Of a DNA stretch of 64,000 nucleotides, positions 1-7,864 are shown piece by piece. Source of the DNA: an uncultured Bacteroidota bacterium (GTDB lineage Bacteria > Bacteroidota > Bacteroidia > Flavobacteriales > Flavobacteriaceae); NCBI GenBank assembly GCA_902517245.1, contig CABYBK010000001.1:1-64000 (forward strand), given 5' to 3'. The notes under the pieces were generated by a model. That model worked only from the letters and a program-made list of their open reading frames with translations. It had not been told where the DNA came from and did not search any database. Position 1 is the first letter of the stretch. The number at the start of each line of letters is the position of its first letter. The translations under genes were made by a program, and so were the position numbers.

Positions 1-1362
1 GCTTTTACTTCATTACCATTTATTTCAAAAAGCGATAGCCTTGACGTTTTTTTGGCTAAAAGGTACTTTCATATCATTGATAATCCAATTTTATACAGCG
101 TACCAAACGCGATTTCATTTGACTTAGAAAAAATCAAAGTTGGACTGGCGATTTATTCACCGTCAGGAGTTCATAAGGCAGAATCATATCAGCCTGCAAT
201 TGAAAAAATGATGATAGCACAAAAGAATTTTCTTGGAGAAGCTAATAACACTTCTTCATATGATATTTTACTTCATCTAATGGATATGGATGACCTTCAG
301 TATTTTGGTGGAGTTATGGGTGCATTAGAGCATCATACATCCACAACTGTTGTATTTGTCGATCAGATGAATCCTGAAGAACTTACCCAAAGTCTTGTAG
401 ATGTTGTTTCGCATGAATTTTTTCACACTCTGACTCCTTTAAATATTCACTCAAAGGAAATTCATAATTTCGAATACAATACACCTTTAATGTCTAAACA
501 TTTATGGATGTATGAGGGTACAACTGAATATTTTGCAAATTTATTTCAAATCAACCAGGGTTTAATTGATGAGCAAAACTTTTATAACCGTATACTCGAA
601 AAATTAAATTACTCTAAACGTTATGACGATAAAATGTCATTCACTGAAATGAGTTCTGGAATTGTTGACGAACCATTTCAAACAAATTATGGAAATGTTT
701 ACCAGAAGGGTGCGCTAATTAATATGTGTTTAGATATAATTATTCGAGAACAAAGTGGAGGAGAACACGGAATTCTTTGGGTTATGCAAAACTTAGCTAA
801 GCGATATGGAACTGAAAAACCATTTAATGATGATGAATTAATTGATGAAATTATTTCAATGACATATCCAGAAGTTGGCAACTTTTTCAAAACACATGTA
901 GAAGGTAAAACACCAATAGATTATATGGAGTATTTCAATAAAGTTGGACTGACTATGGGTGAAACCGAGGTTAAGCTGAGAAGTATTCTCTTCAAAGACA
1001 ACCAAAATCTATTTTTTACTCCAAAGCCAAATGACGAAGGTATCGTTCAATATGTTGTAGATGGATTAAACACAACAATAGATTCAATGGGAGTTAAAGT
1101 TGGGGATGTCCTCGTAGGGTTAGATAATAAAATGTTGCCTGAAATTAAACAAGAAAATAGTGATAAAATAAATGCTGTTCTTACACCCAGTTTTATGTGG
1201 GACGACAAAACTAAATTCAGTATAACAGTTCTGAGAAATGATGAAATGATTACACTTAACGGGGTAACAGGAAGTCCATCAGTGAAAGTTAGTGGTGTGG
1301 TTAATGATTCTGAGGCATCAGAAGTAGCTAAAACACTCAGAAAAAGCTGGCTAAAGAATTAA
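1..1362 (+). CDS. M61 family peptidase, 5'-truncated by window edge
   Basis: This is a zinc metallopeptidase of the M61 (glycyl aminopeptidase-like) family, probably periplasmic or outer-membrane associated. The frame is open from base 1, so the TTG start at 52 in the ORF track is artificial and the real start lies outside the window. About 453 residues are visible. The zinc motif HEFFH lies near residue 138 of the visible part and the second ligand region YEGTTEY near 172, the usual M61 arrangement. A PDZ-like stretch (GVKVGDVLVGLDN) lies near residues 350-385, also typical. Family assignment is firm; the substrate is unknown. The missing N-terminus should hold the signal sequence and the N-terminal beta domain. 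Confidence 0.88.
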   Translation, partial: AFTSLPFISKSDSLDVFLAKRYFHIIDNPILYSVPNAISFDLEKIKVGLAIYSPSGVHKAESYQPAIEKMMIAQKNFLGEANNTSSYDILLHLMDMDDLQYFGGVMGALEHHTSTTVVFVDQMNPEELTQSLVDVVSHEFFHTLTPLNIHSKEIHNFEYNTPLMSKHLWMYEGTTEYFANLFQINQGLIDEQNFYNRILEKLNYSKRYDDKMSFTEMSSGIVDEPFQTNYGNVYQKGALINMCLDIIIREQSGGEHGILWVMQNLAKRYGTEKPFNDDELIDEIISMTYPEVGNFFKTHVEGKTPIDYMEYFNKVGLTMGETEVKLRSILFKDNQNLFFTPKPNDEGIVQYVVDGLNTTIDSMGVKVGDVLVGLDNKMLPEIKQENSDKINAVLTPSFMWDDKTKFSITVLRNDEMITLNGVTGSPSVKVSGVVNDSEASEVAKTLRKSWLKN

Positions 1363-1484
1363 ATACATAAATTATTTTAAATATTATATTTTAATTATAA
1401 TTTATGTTATGTAAAATAGAGTTTAAAAAACATATTAAATCATTTATTGTAATTTAACAACTATATAATATACTTACACTCCAT

Positions 1485-2018
1485 ATGAAGTTTTTTAAAA
1501 TTTTTATTTATTCATTAATAAGTATTGTTTTTATTGCATGTCTTTATCTTGCATATGCTTTATATATAAATCCAAAGAGCCCTAAAGGCAATGCTGAATA
1601 CATAAGTGATGGAAAAGTTATTGAAGTTCGTTATTATAGACCTTTTAAGAAGGGTCGTCTTATATTTGGTGATCCTGGAGATGACGCTCTAGTTCCTTTT
1701 AATAATTATTGGCGTTTAGGAGCAAATTTGACTACCAAATTGACAACCAATCAAGATTTAGATTTTGCTGGCCGTCTGCTAACTAAAGGTTCTTATGGTC
1801 TATATGCTTATCCATTTGCTGAAAATTGGATTATTTATGTTCATAACAAAACAGGTGGATTAAGTTTTTCAGAGCCTGATTCAAGTGGTATTGTTATGAA
1901 AATTAATGTCCCCGTGCAAAAATTATCTGAATCTCTTGAACAGTTTACAATAGATTTTGTGGAATCTTCATTGAGAATTCGTTGGGATGATATTAAAGTG
2001 ATAATACCCATTCATTGA
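1485..2018 (+). CDS. DUF2911 domain protein, membrane-anchored
   Basis: A 177-residue protein with one N-terminal membrane segment (about residues 5-27) followed by a DUF2911 domain (NYWRLGANLTTKL, GSYGLYAYPFAENW). DUF2911 proteins are common in Bacteroidota and have no established function; the anchor suggests the domain faces the periplasm. The gene starts with ATG after a 122-base AT-rich gap that I cannot resolve into promoter elements. Its stop codon overlaps the next start (TGATG), so translation is probably coupled to the downstream amidohydrolase. It is the first gene of a four-gene operon. Confidence 0.8.
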   Translation: MKFFKIFIYSLISIVFIACLYLAYALYINPKSPKGNAEYISDGKVIEVRYYRPFKKGRLIFGDPGDDALVPFNNYWRLGANLTTKLTTNQDLDFAGRLLTKGSYGLYAYPFAENWIIYVHNKTGGLSFSEPDSSGIVMKINVPVQKLSESLEQFTIDFVESSLRIRWDDIKVIIPIH

Positions 2019-3151
2019 TGCGTAGATTTTTTAATCAATTATTTAATCTTCTAAAAATCTCGTTTACCATCTTGTTTATTGGTGGATTAACATACTATAT
2101 TATTGATAGAATTCAGGAGAAAAACAATCTAATGGATATAGAAGAATATAGTCCCAAATCTACTCTAATAAACAAAAAAACAAAACTAAAAAGATCAAAA
2201 TACCCTTTTGTGGATGTGCATAATCATCAATTTGACATGCCATTAAAAAACCTTAACAATTTAGTTGCTGAAATGGATAGTTTGAATATGGGTTTTATGA
2301 TTAATCTGAGCGGTTTTAGAGGTCTCTATCTAAAAAAATCATTGGAAAATATAAAAGAAAATGCCCCAAATCGCTTTGGTTTATTTTTAAATATTGATTT
2401 TGAAACTATAGACAAGTCTGATTTTGAAGCTACCCAGACAGCTCTCATTGATTCAGCAGTTAATTCTGGGGTAATGGGACTTAAAGTATACAAATCTCTA
2501 GGACTTACAGATATTGATTCAAAAGGTAATCGTATTCCCATCAATGATCCACGCCTAGCCCCTATATGGGACACATGCGGTAAAAATAAAATTCCTGTTT
2601 TAATTCATTCTGGAGAACCTTCTTCTTTTTGGCATCCTAAAGATAAGTTTAATGAAAGATGGTTAGAATTACGTCAAAAACCCAATCGTTTCAGGGATCC
2701 AAATACCAACCCATCATTTGAAGAAGTATTGGCTGAACAGCACGAAGTTTTTAAAAAACATCCCAATACAATCTTTATAAATGCCCACCTTGGTTGGATG
2801 GGTAATGATTTAGATCGTTTGGAAAATCATTTAGACACCTTCCCTAACGTAATGACAGAAATTGGAGCAGTATTAGCAGAATTAGGACGTCAACCCAAAC
2901 GAGCTAGAAGCTTTTTTATCAAATATCAAGATCGAATTCTTTTCGGGAAAGACAGTTATAAGGTGAGCGAATACTATACTTATTTTAGGGTTTTGGAAAC
3001 GGATGATGAATATTTTGATTATTATCGAAAACGTCATGCCCATTGGAAAATGTATGGACTAGCCCTACCAGATACTGTTTTACAAAAATTATACTATAAA
3101 AATGCTTTGGATTTATTTCCAGCTATTGATCAATCCCTATTTAAAAATTAA
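2018..3151 (+). CDS. membrane-anchored amidohydrolase family protein
   Basis: A metal-dependent hydrolase with an amidohydrolase (TIM-barrel) fold. An N-terminal membrane segment (LLKISFTILFIGGLTYYII) is followed by the metal site VDVHNHQFDM, a conserved Lys in MGLKVYKSLG, His in PVLIHSGE, His in FINAHLGWMGND and an Asp in LFGKDSY, in the order expected for the family. The ORF track starts at a TTG at 2015; I prefer the ATG at 2018, which shares a base with the upstream stop codon (TGATG). Length is about 377 residues. The substrate cannot be read from the sequence. The anchored form beside a DUF2911 protein suggests work at the inner membrane facing the periplasm. Confidence 0.8.
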   Translation: MRRFFNQLFNLLKISFTILFIGGLTYYIIDRIQEKNNLMDIEEYSPKSTLINKKTKLKRSKYPFVDVHNHQFDMPLKNLNNLVAEMDSLNMGFMINLSGFRGLYLKKSLENIKENAPNRFGLFLNIDFETIDKSDFEATQTALIDSAVNSGVMGLKVYKSLGLTDIDSKGNRIPINDPRLAPIWDTCGKNKIPVLIHSGEPSSFWHPKDKFNERWLELRQKPNRFRDPNTNPSFEEVLAEQHEVFKKHPNTIFINAHLGWMGNDLDRLENHLDTFPNVMTEIGAVLAELGRQPKRARSFFIKYQDRILFGKDSYKVSEYYTYFRVLETDDEYFDYYRKRHAHWKMYGLALPDTVLQKLYYKNALDLFPAIDQSLFKN

Positions 3152-3154
3152 TTT

Positions 3155-3469
3155 ATGATACTCGTAACAACACCTACAATTCAAAACAAAGAAATTACAG
3201 ATACACTTGGTATTGCAAGAGGAAGTACTGTTAGAGCTCGAAATGTTGGTCAAGACATTTTTGCAGGATTAAAAAATTTAATTGGGGGCGAAATATCAGA
3301 ATATACTAAGCTCCAAGCCCAATCTAGAGAACAAGCTCTCCAAAGGATGCAGGAAGATGCCAAACAGCTAGGTGCCAATGCAGTTGTAAATGTTCGTCTA
3401 ACTACCTCCATGGTTATGCAAGGTTGCTCAGAAATACTAGCTTATGGCACTGCAGTAATTATTAAATAA
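3155..3469 (+). CDS. YbjQ/UPF0145 family heavy-metal-binding-domain protein
   Basis: A 104-residue protein matching the YbjQ (UPF0145, DUF74) family: N-terminal VTTPTIQNKEI, GSTVRARNVGQDI, then SREQALQRMQEDAKQLGANAVVNVR and a C-terminal GTAVII strand. Family members form small beta/alpha oligomers of unknown role. It starts three bases after the amidohydrolase stop, so it belongs to the same operon, and its stop overlaps the start of a small membrane ORF (TAATG). No signal peptide is present, so it is probably cytoplasmic. Confidence 0.85.
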   Translation: MILVTTPTIQNKEITDTLGIARGSTVRARNVGQDIFAGLKNLIGGEISEYTKLQAQSREQALQRMQEDAKQLGANAVVNVRLTTSMVMQGCSEILAYGTAVIIK

Positions 3470-3603
3470 TGATTGATTTTTTTTTCAACTGGAATATAAT
3501 TCAAATGATACTGATTGTTTTTGCTTTTATAATTGGAATTTATCTACTCTATCAAAAACTAGAAAAGGAAAAAAAAGAAAATTTTGAAGATAGGGATAAC
3601 TAA
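3469..3603 (+). CDS. 44-residue single-pass membrane protein (hypothetical)
   Basis: This ORF is too short for the supplied track. The ATG at 3469 shares a base with the ybjQ-like stop (TAATG) and the frame stays open to TAA at 3601. The product has one hydrophobic segment (IIQMILIVFAFIIGIYLLY) followed by a charged tail (QKLEKEKKENFEDRDN), a plausible N-out/C-in membrane peptide. Overlap with the upstream stop and the membrane-protein composition support it being real. No family is recognised. Its last bases overlap the convergent DinB-like gene by four. It could also be a chance ORF in AT-rich DNA. Confidence 0.55.
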   Translation: MIDFFFNWNIIQMILIVFAFIIGIYLLYQKLEKEKKENFEDRDN

Positions 3604-4181
3604 CTTTTGATTCCTAAAAAGACGTTAACTCCCTTGGAAATTTGATTTCCAGAAGTCCGCCTAAAGCTGACCACTTGTCCAGTATGATATAAGGCATCTG
3701 CAATAGGACCATTGATCAAGTTCCAGATTGGAAACTTTGATTGCTTCCCTCCTCTTTCAAAAATGATATTTAATTCATTCAATTCATTCTCATTATAATT
3801 TAAAAATAGTTCGGAAGCTTCAGATAAATTATTTAATGTAATTATTCTTAGCTCATCAAAATGTTCAGGTGGTTGGTCTTTAGAACGTTTGGAAACTTTG
3901 TTTTTTGCAGCGTTTAAAATGATTTTACTCAAGCTGTATATGTGTTGAATCGTACCCATAGTACTTCGAGATTCTTCGGTTGGACGGTATTTTAGATCTT
4001 TTGCTTTCAGGCCTTCTGTCGCCCAGTGATATCTAAAACCTAAACCTTGTATCATTCTAGAGATTGAATTACTAGCGCTGTAGTTTACAGGAGCTTTAGG
4101 GATAGACGAAAAAGGGAGTTCTTGAGCCATAGTTTGGATTGAAAAAATAAATAATAGAGATAAAAGTAGGGACTTACACAT
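3600..4181 (-). CDS. DinB-like fold protein with signal peptide
   Basis: A 193-residue protein with a signal peptide (MCKSLLLSLLFIFSIQTMAQ) and a DinB/YfiT-type four-helix bundle. Three histidines fit the family's metal triad: RYHWATEGL, GTIQHIYSL and ALYHTGQVVSFRR. DinB-superfamily proteins include damage-inducible proteins and thiol (bacillithiol-type) transferases, mostly cytoplasmic, so export is notable, although secreted DinB-like proteins do occur in Bacteroidota. No lipobox cysteine follows the signal, so it is probably periplasmic. Convergent with the upstream operon. Confidence 0.72.
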   Translation of the reverse strand: MCKSLLLSLLFIFSIQTMAQELPFSSIPKAPVNYSASNSISRMIQGLGFRYHWATEGLKAKDLKYRPTEESRSTMGTIQHIYSLSKIILNAAKNKVSKRSKDQPPEHFDELRIITLNNLSEASELFLNYNENELNELNIIFERGGKQSKFPIWNLINGPIADALYHTGQVVSFRRTSGNQISKGVNVFLGIKS

Positions 4182-4221
4182 ATTCTAAATTACTATTTTA
4201 GCATTAATAATCAATTCTTTT

Positions 4222-4569
4222 ATGTCTAAAAAGTTGAACAGCTTAGAGGAGCTTGCTAACATCAAATTTGACAGTTTAGCTCCAGATTTTGAATTAAAAC
4301 CTATAGCTAAAATTAAATCTGAATTCCAACCACAAAAGTTAGAAGCTCATTTCAGTAATAAGGGACGTGCTGGAAAAACTGTAACTATAATTAAAGGTTT
4401 TAAGGGTAATAATAAAGAATTAAAGATACTTTCAAAAAAGCTTAAGCAAGCTTTAGGCGTTGGCGGAAGTATCAAAGGTGAAGAGATAATAATTCAAGGT
4501 AACTATCGTGACCAATTAATTCAAATTCTTACAAAAATGGGGCATCAAGTTAAGAGAATTGGAGGCTAA
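4222..4569 (+). CDS. yciH: SUI1/eIF1-like translation factor (YciH)
   Basis: A 115-residue protein whose C-terminal half is a SUI1 domain: GKTVTIIKGFKG, then ILSKKLKQALGVGGSIKGEEIIIQGNYRDQLIQIL, the usual core. Bacterial YciH is a homologue of eIF1 that can affect start-codon selection and stress translation in E. coli; its role in flavobacteria is unproven. The N-terminal 45 residues are a poorly conserved, charged lead-in. It stands alone between two minus-strand genes. Confidence 0.9.
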   Translation: MSKKLNSLEELANIKFDSLAPDFELKPIAKIKSEFQPQKLEAHFSNKGRAGKTVTIIKGFKGNNKELKILSKKLKQALGVGGSIKGEEIIIQGNYRDQLIQILTKMGHQVKRIGG

Positions 4570-4576
4570 CACGATT

Positions 4577-5245
4577 TTAAACCCACTTAATTGGTTTTTT
4601 ACCTAGAGTTTCTAAATAGCCATTACATTGACTAAAATGCTTGTTACCAAACCAGTACCCTCGATTTGCACTTAACGGCGATGGATGACCACTTTTTAGC
4701 ACAAGGTGCTTATCAGTATCAATTAATTTGATTTTTTGTTTTGCAAATCCTCCCCAAAGCATAAATACTAAACCTTGCGATCCTTTTGAAAGTGTTTTTA
4801 TAACTGCATCTGTAAATTCCTCCCAACCTTTATTTTGGTGACTACCCGCTTGATTAGAGCGAACAGTTAAAGTTGAGTTCAACAAAAAAACACCTTGTTT
4901 TGCCCAGTTCTCTAGGTTTCCACTAAGAGGAATAGACAAACCAAGATCACGCTCTATTTCCTTAAAAATATTTTGTAATGATGGAGGTATACTTTCACCC
5001 TTTGGGACTGAAAAGCAAAGTCCATCGGCTTGACCAGGTCCATGGTAAGGATCTTGACCCAATAGAATAACTTTTACACAATCAAATGGACAGCTATTAA
5101 AGGCATTAAAAATATTTGGTCCAGGAGGATAACACTTTTTATTACGATACTCCTTCTTCACAAAAGCAATTAAATCCCGAAAATAATCACTTTTAAATTC
5201 AGATTGCAATACCTTTTCCCAACTTCTATGTATATCTACCTGCAT
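4577..5245 (-). CDS. ung: uracil-DNA glycosylase (family 1, Ung)
   Basis: Removes uracil from DNA as the first step of base excision repair. The 222-residue protein has all family-1 motifs: the water-activating loop GQDPYHG at about 63-69, LLNSTLTVR with SHQNKGW, the FMLWGGFA strand and the minor-groove loop GHPSPLS with its His near 187. Length and motif spacing are standard for Ung. It is transcribed away from mutS2, with the two starts about 40 bases apart, so two genome-maintenance genes share one promoter region. Confidence 0.97.
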   Translation of the reverse strand: MQVDIHRSWEKVLQSEFKSDYFRDLIAFVKKEYRNKKCYPPGPNIFNAFNSCPFDCVKVILLGQDPYHGPGQADGLCFSVPKGESIPPSLQNIFKEIERDLGLSIPLSGNLENWAKQGVFLLNSTLTVRSNQAGSHQNKGWEEFTDAVIKTLSKGSQGLVFMLWGGFAKQKIKLIDTDKHLVLKSGHPSPLSANRGYWFGNKHFSQCNGYLETLGKKPIKWV

Positions 5246-5253
5246 GATTTTAT

Positions 5254-5261
5254 TACTTTTG
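5254..5261 (+). promoter_or_regulatory. putative -7 promoter box TACTTTTG for mutS2
   Basis: The sequence matches the Bacteroidota sigma-A -7 consensus TAnnTTTG and ends 23 bases before the mutS2 ATG, with no other gene on this strand between. No convincing -33 TTG is visible, so the call rests on the -7 box and position only. Confidence 0.4.
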
Positions 5262-5284
5262 CAAGGCTAAGTTAAGAAAAAACA

Positions 5285-7462
5285 ATGGTGAGCATACCCG
5301 ATAAAACGCTTGAAGACTTGGAGTATAATGAAGTCCTTAAGCATTGTTCCGCTTTTTCTATTACTCCCATGGGAAAAGAAGTAGTGTTAAGTTTAAGGCC
5401 CTTAAATAAAGCAGACGAGGTCCTTAATAGGCTTAAAATGACTTCAGAATATTGTTCCTCTTTTGACAATGAAAACCGAATTCCAAATCACGAATTTGAT
5501 GACATTTCCTCATATTTTCAATTGCTAAAAATAGAAAATAGCGTTTTGGAATTAGAAGCTTTTCGAAACTTAGCAAGAAATACAGAAACAAGTAATGCCT
5601 TGGTTCGTTTTTTGGACAAGTTTAAAAAATATTATCCAAATCTGAGTAATCTATCCAGAGAGTTGTTTGAAGAAAAACAAATTAAAACTGCTGTAGATAA
5701 TGTAATAGACCGACATGGAGAAATTCGTAATGATGCATCCGACACATTATTCACCATTAGAAAACAAATTCAACAATTAAGAGGAAAAATTAGTAGAAGT
5801 TTTAACAAAGCTTTGAGTCAGTTTAGTAATGCAGATTATTTAGATGATATTCGTGAATCTGTCATTGAAAACCGTCGTGTACTAGCTGTAAAGGCGATGT
5901 ATCGTCGAAAAATTAAAGGAGCTATTATGGGTAGCTCCAAAACAGGAAGTATTGTTTTTATAGAACCTGAAACTACAAATGCTCTTACCCGTGAACTTCA
6001 GAATTTGGAATTTGAAGAAGCTGAAGAAATAAAGAAAATACTAAGTCAATTAACAGATTTTTTTAGACCCTTCCTCCCATACTTTGAATTACAATACGCT
6101 TTTTTATTGGAAATAGACGTAATTCATGCAAAAGCTAGATATGCCGAAGAAATTGGAGGCTTACTTCCAAAAATTACTGATAATCAAAAACAAATTGCCT
6201 ATTTAAAAGCTTATCATCCATTATTGTTACAAGCTCACAATTTAGAAGACAAAGTGACCCATCCACAAGACATCCATTTGGATTCTAAAAATAGAATTGT
6301 AGTAATTTCAGGTCCGAATGCTGGAGGAAAAAGCATTACTTTAAAAACTGTTGGTTTATTACAATTGATGCTACAAACTGGAATATTAATTCCAGTAAAT
6401 GAAAAGTCTAAGGCAATGCTCTTCGAACAAATTATTACTGATATAGGAGACAATCAATCAATAGAAAACCATTTAAGCACTTATTCTTATCGACTTAAAA
6501 ATATGAAGTCTTTTTTGAGAAAGTGTAATAAGAATACTCTTTTTCTTATAGATGAATTCGGAACAGGTTCTGACCCTGAACTTGGAGGTGCATTAGCAGA
6601 AGTAATATTAGAAGATTTTTATGAAAAAAAAGCTTATGGACTAATAACAACTCATTATTCCAACTTAAAAGCTCTAGCAAATGAATTACCCGCAATGATA
6701 AATGCAAATATGCAATTTGATAGCAAAACCTTAGAACCTGTTTTTAAACTTGTTATGGGTGAAGCAGGGAGTTCATTCACCTTTGAGGTGGCTCAAAAAA
6801 ACGGTCTACCTTTTAATTTGATCAATCGTGCCAAAAAGAAAATAGAAAGAGGGAAAGTACGTTTTGACGCGACTATTGCCAAACTTCAAAAAGAACGCTC
6901 TGCAATGATCAAAACCGGTAAATCTCTAAAAGAAAAAGAAACAAAAGCAGCAGTTGAAACTGATCGTATGGTTGAGATGAATAGTAAATTAAAAAGCAAA
7001 TTGATTAGCTACCAAGAACTATTTGATTACAATCAAAAAATGATTGTCTTAGGCAATAAGCTTAACGAAATTGCCGAACGATTTTTCCAAAATAACAAAA
7101 AACGACCTTTAATTGCTGAATTAATTAAATTAGTTGAAAGTGAAAATTCCAAGCGTAAACGTAAATCTTCTATTAAAGTAAAGAAGGAACGTGAAAAAAA
7201 GAAAAAAATTAACGAACAGGTGAAGAAAGAGTTAGTTGAAGTTCGAAAAGAAAAAAAGAAGAAATCTAAACTTGAACAACAAGAAATTAAACCAAAGCCT
7301 AAACTTAAAATTGGTGATCGTGTTCGAATGTTTGATGGAAGATCAGTGGGTAGCATAGATTCAATTGAAAAAAATAAAGTTATTGTCAACTATGGTGTCT
7401 TTACAACCCAAGTCAATGCAGATCTATTGGAGCTTGTAGAATCTGAAAAAATAAAAAAATGA
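5285..7462 (+). CDS. mutS2: MutS2-family DNA-binding ATPase without Smr domain
   Basis: A 725-residue MutS2-type protein. The N-terminal core and clamp helices are followed by the ATPase: Walker A GPNAGGKSITLKT near residue 343, DIGDNQSIENHLSTYS near 386 and Walker B LFLIDEFGTGSDPELGG near 419. A long basic coiled-coil (residues about 510-670, ending in Lys/Glu runs) leads into a KOW-like end (KIGDRVRMFDGRSVGSI). Typical MutS2 proteins of Firmicutes are about 780 residues and end in an Smr nuclease domain; here the protein stops before it. MutS2 acts on recombination intermediates or stalled ribosomes in other bacteria. The ATGA junction couples it to the following gene. Confidence 0.92.
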   Translation: MVSIPDKTLEDLEYNEVLKHCSAFSITPMGKEVVLSLRPLNKADEVLNRLKMTSEYCSSFDNENRIPNHEFDDISSYFQLLKIENSVLELEAFRNLARNTETSNALVRFLDKFKKYYPNLSNLSRELFEEKQIKTAVDNVIDRHGEIRNDASDTLFTIRKQIQQLRGKISRSFNKALSQFSNADYLDDIRESVIENRRVLAVKAMYRRKIKGAIMGSSKTGSIVFIEPETTNALTRELQNLEFEEAEEIKKILSQLTDFFRPFLPYFELQYAFLLEIDVIHAKARYAEEIGGLLPKITDNQKQIAYLKAYHPLLLQAHNLEDKVTHPQDIHLDSKNRIVVISGPNAGGKSITLKTVGLLQLMLQTGILIPVNEKSKAMLFEQIITDIGDNQSIENHLSTYSYRLKNMKSFLRKCNKNTLFLIDEFGTGSDPELGGALAEVILEDFYEKKAYGLITTHYSNLKALANELPAMINANMQFDSKTLEPVFKLVMGEAGSSFTFEVAQKNGLPFNLINRAKKKIERGKVRFDATIAKLQKERSAMIKTGKSLKEKETKAAVETDRMVEMNSKLKSKLISYQELFDYNQKMIVLGNKLNEIAERFFQNNKKRPLIAELIKLVESENSKRKRKSSIKVKKEREKKKKINEQVKKELVEVRKEKKKKSKLEQQEIKPKPKLKIGDRVRMFDGRSVGSIDSIEKNKVIVNYGVFTTQVNADLLELVESEKIKK

Positions 7463-7857
7463 AACCTCTAATTATATTTTACGATGGCCCTTGTATTCTC
7501 TGTAATTATTGGATAAGAAAGCTTTGTAAGTGGGATAAATATGATCGATTAAAATTCACTTCTTTAGATAGTAAATTTGCTCTTGATTTTTTTAAAAATA
7601 ATCCAAGTCCACTTCATAAAAAAGATGCTATAATTAGTTGGGATCGACAAAAAGGATATTTGTCTGAATCTGAGGTTATATTTAGGGTATTATATTACCT
7701 GAAAGGAATCTTTAAAATACTTTTAATATTTAGTTTGTTGCCTAAACCGGTATGCAATTTTCTATACAGATTTGTGGCAAAAAATCGCTACAGTTGGTTT
7801 GGTAAGTACAAAACATGCCCTCTGCCTGAAAAAGAGTTTGCACACAAATTTTTATAG
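7459..7857 (+). CDS. DCC family thiol-disulfide oxidoreductase-like protein (DUF393)
   Basis: A 132-residue protein of the DCC/DUF393 family, defined by the N-terminal FYDGPCILCNYW (DxxCxxC) that gives a thioredoxin-like redox site at about residues 9-15. A hydrophobic stretch (GIFKILLIFSLLPKPVCNFLYRFVA) and the usual C-terminal CPLP follow. The redox partner is unknown. The start overlaps the mutS2 stop by four bases, so the genes are co-translated, though no functional link is evident. Confidence 0.88.
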   Translation: MKPLIIFYDGPCILCNYWIRKLCKWDKYDRLKFTSLDSKFALDFFKNNPSPLHKKDAIISWDRQKGYLSESEVIFRVLYYLKGIFKILLIFSLLPKPVCNFLYRFVAKNRYSWFGKYKTCPLPEKEFAHKFL

Positions 7858-7864
7858 ATATTTA

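Noticed and set aside
7033-7389. Minus-strand ORF rich in Phe and Ser over the mutS2 tail
   Set aside because: Antisense of the Lys/Glu-rich coiled-coil region; composition is explained by that.
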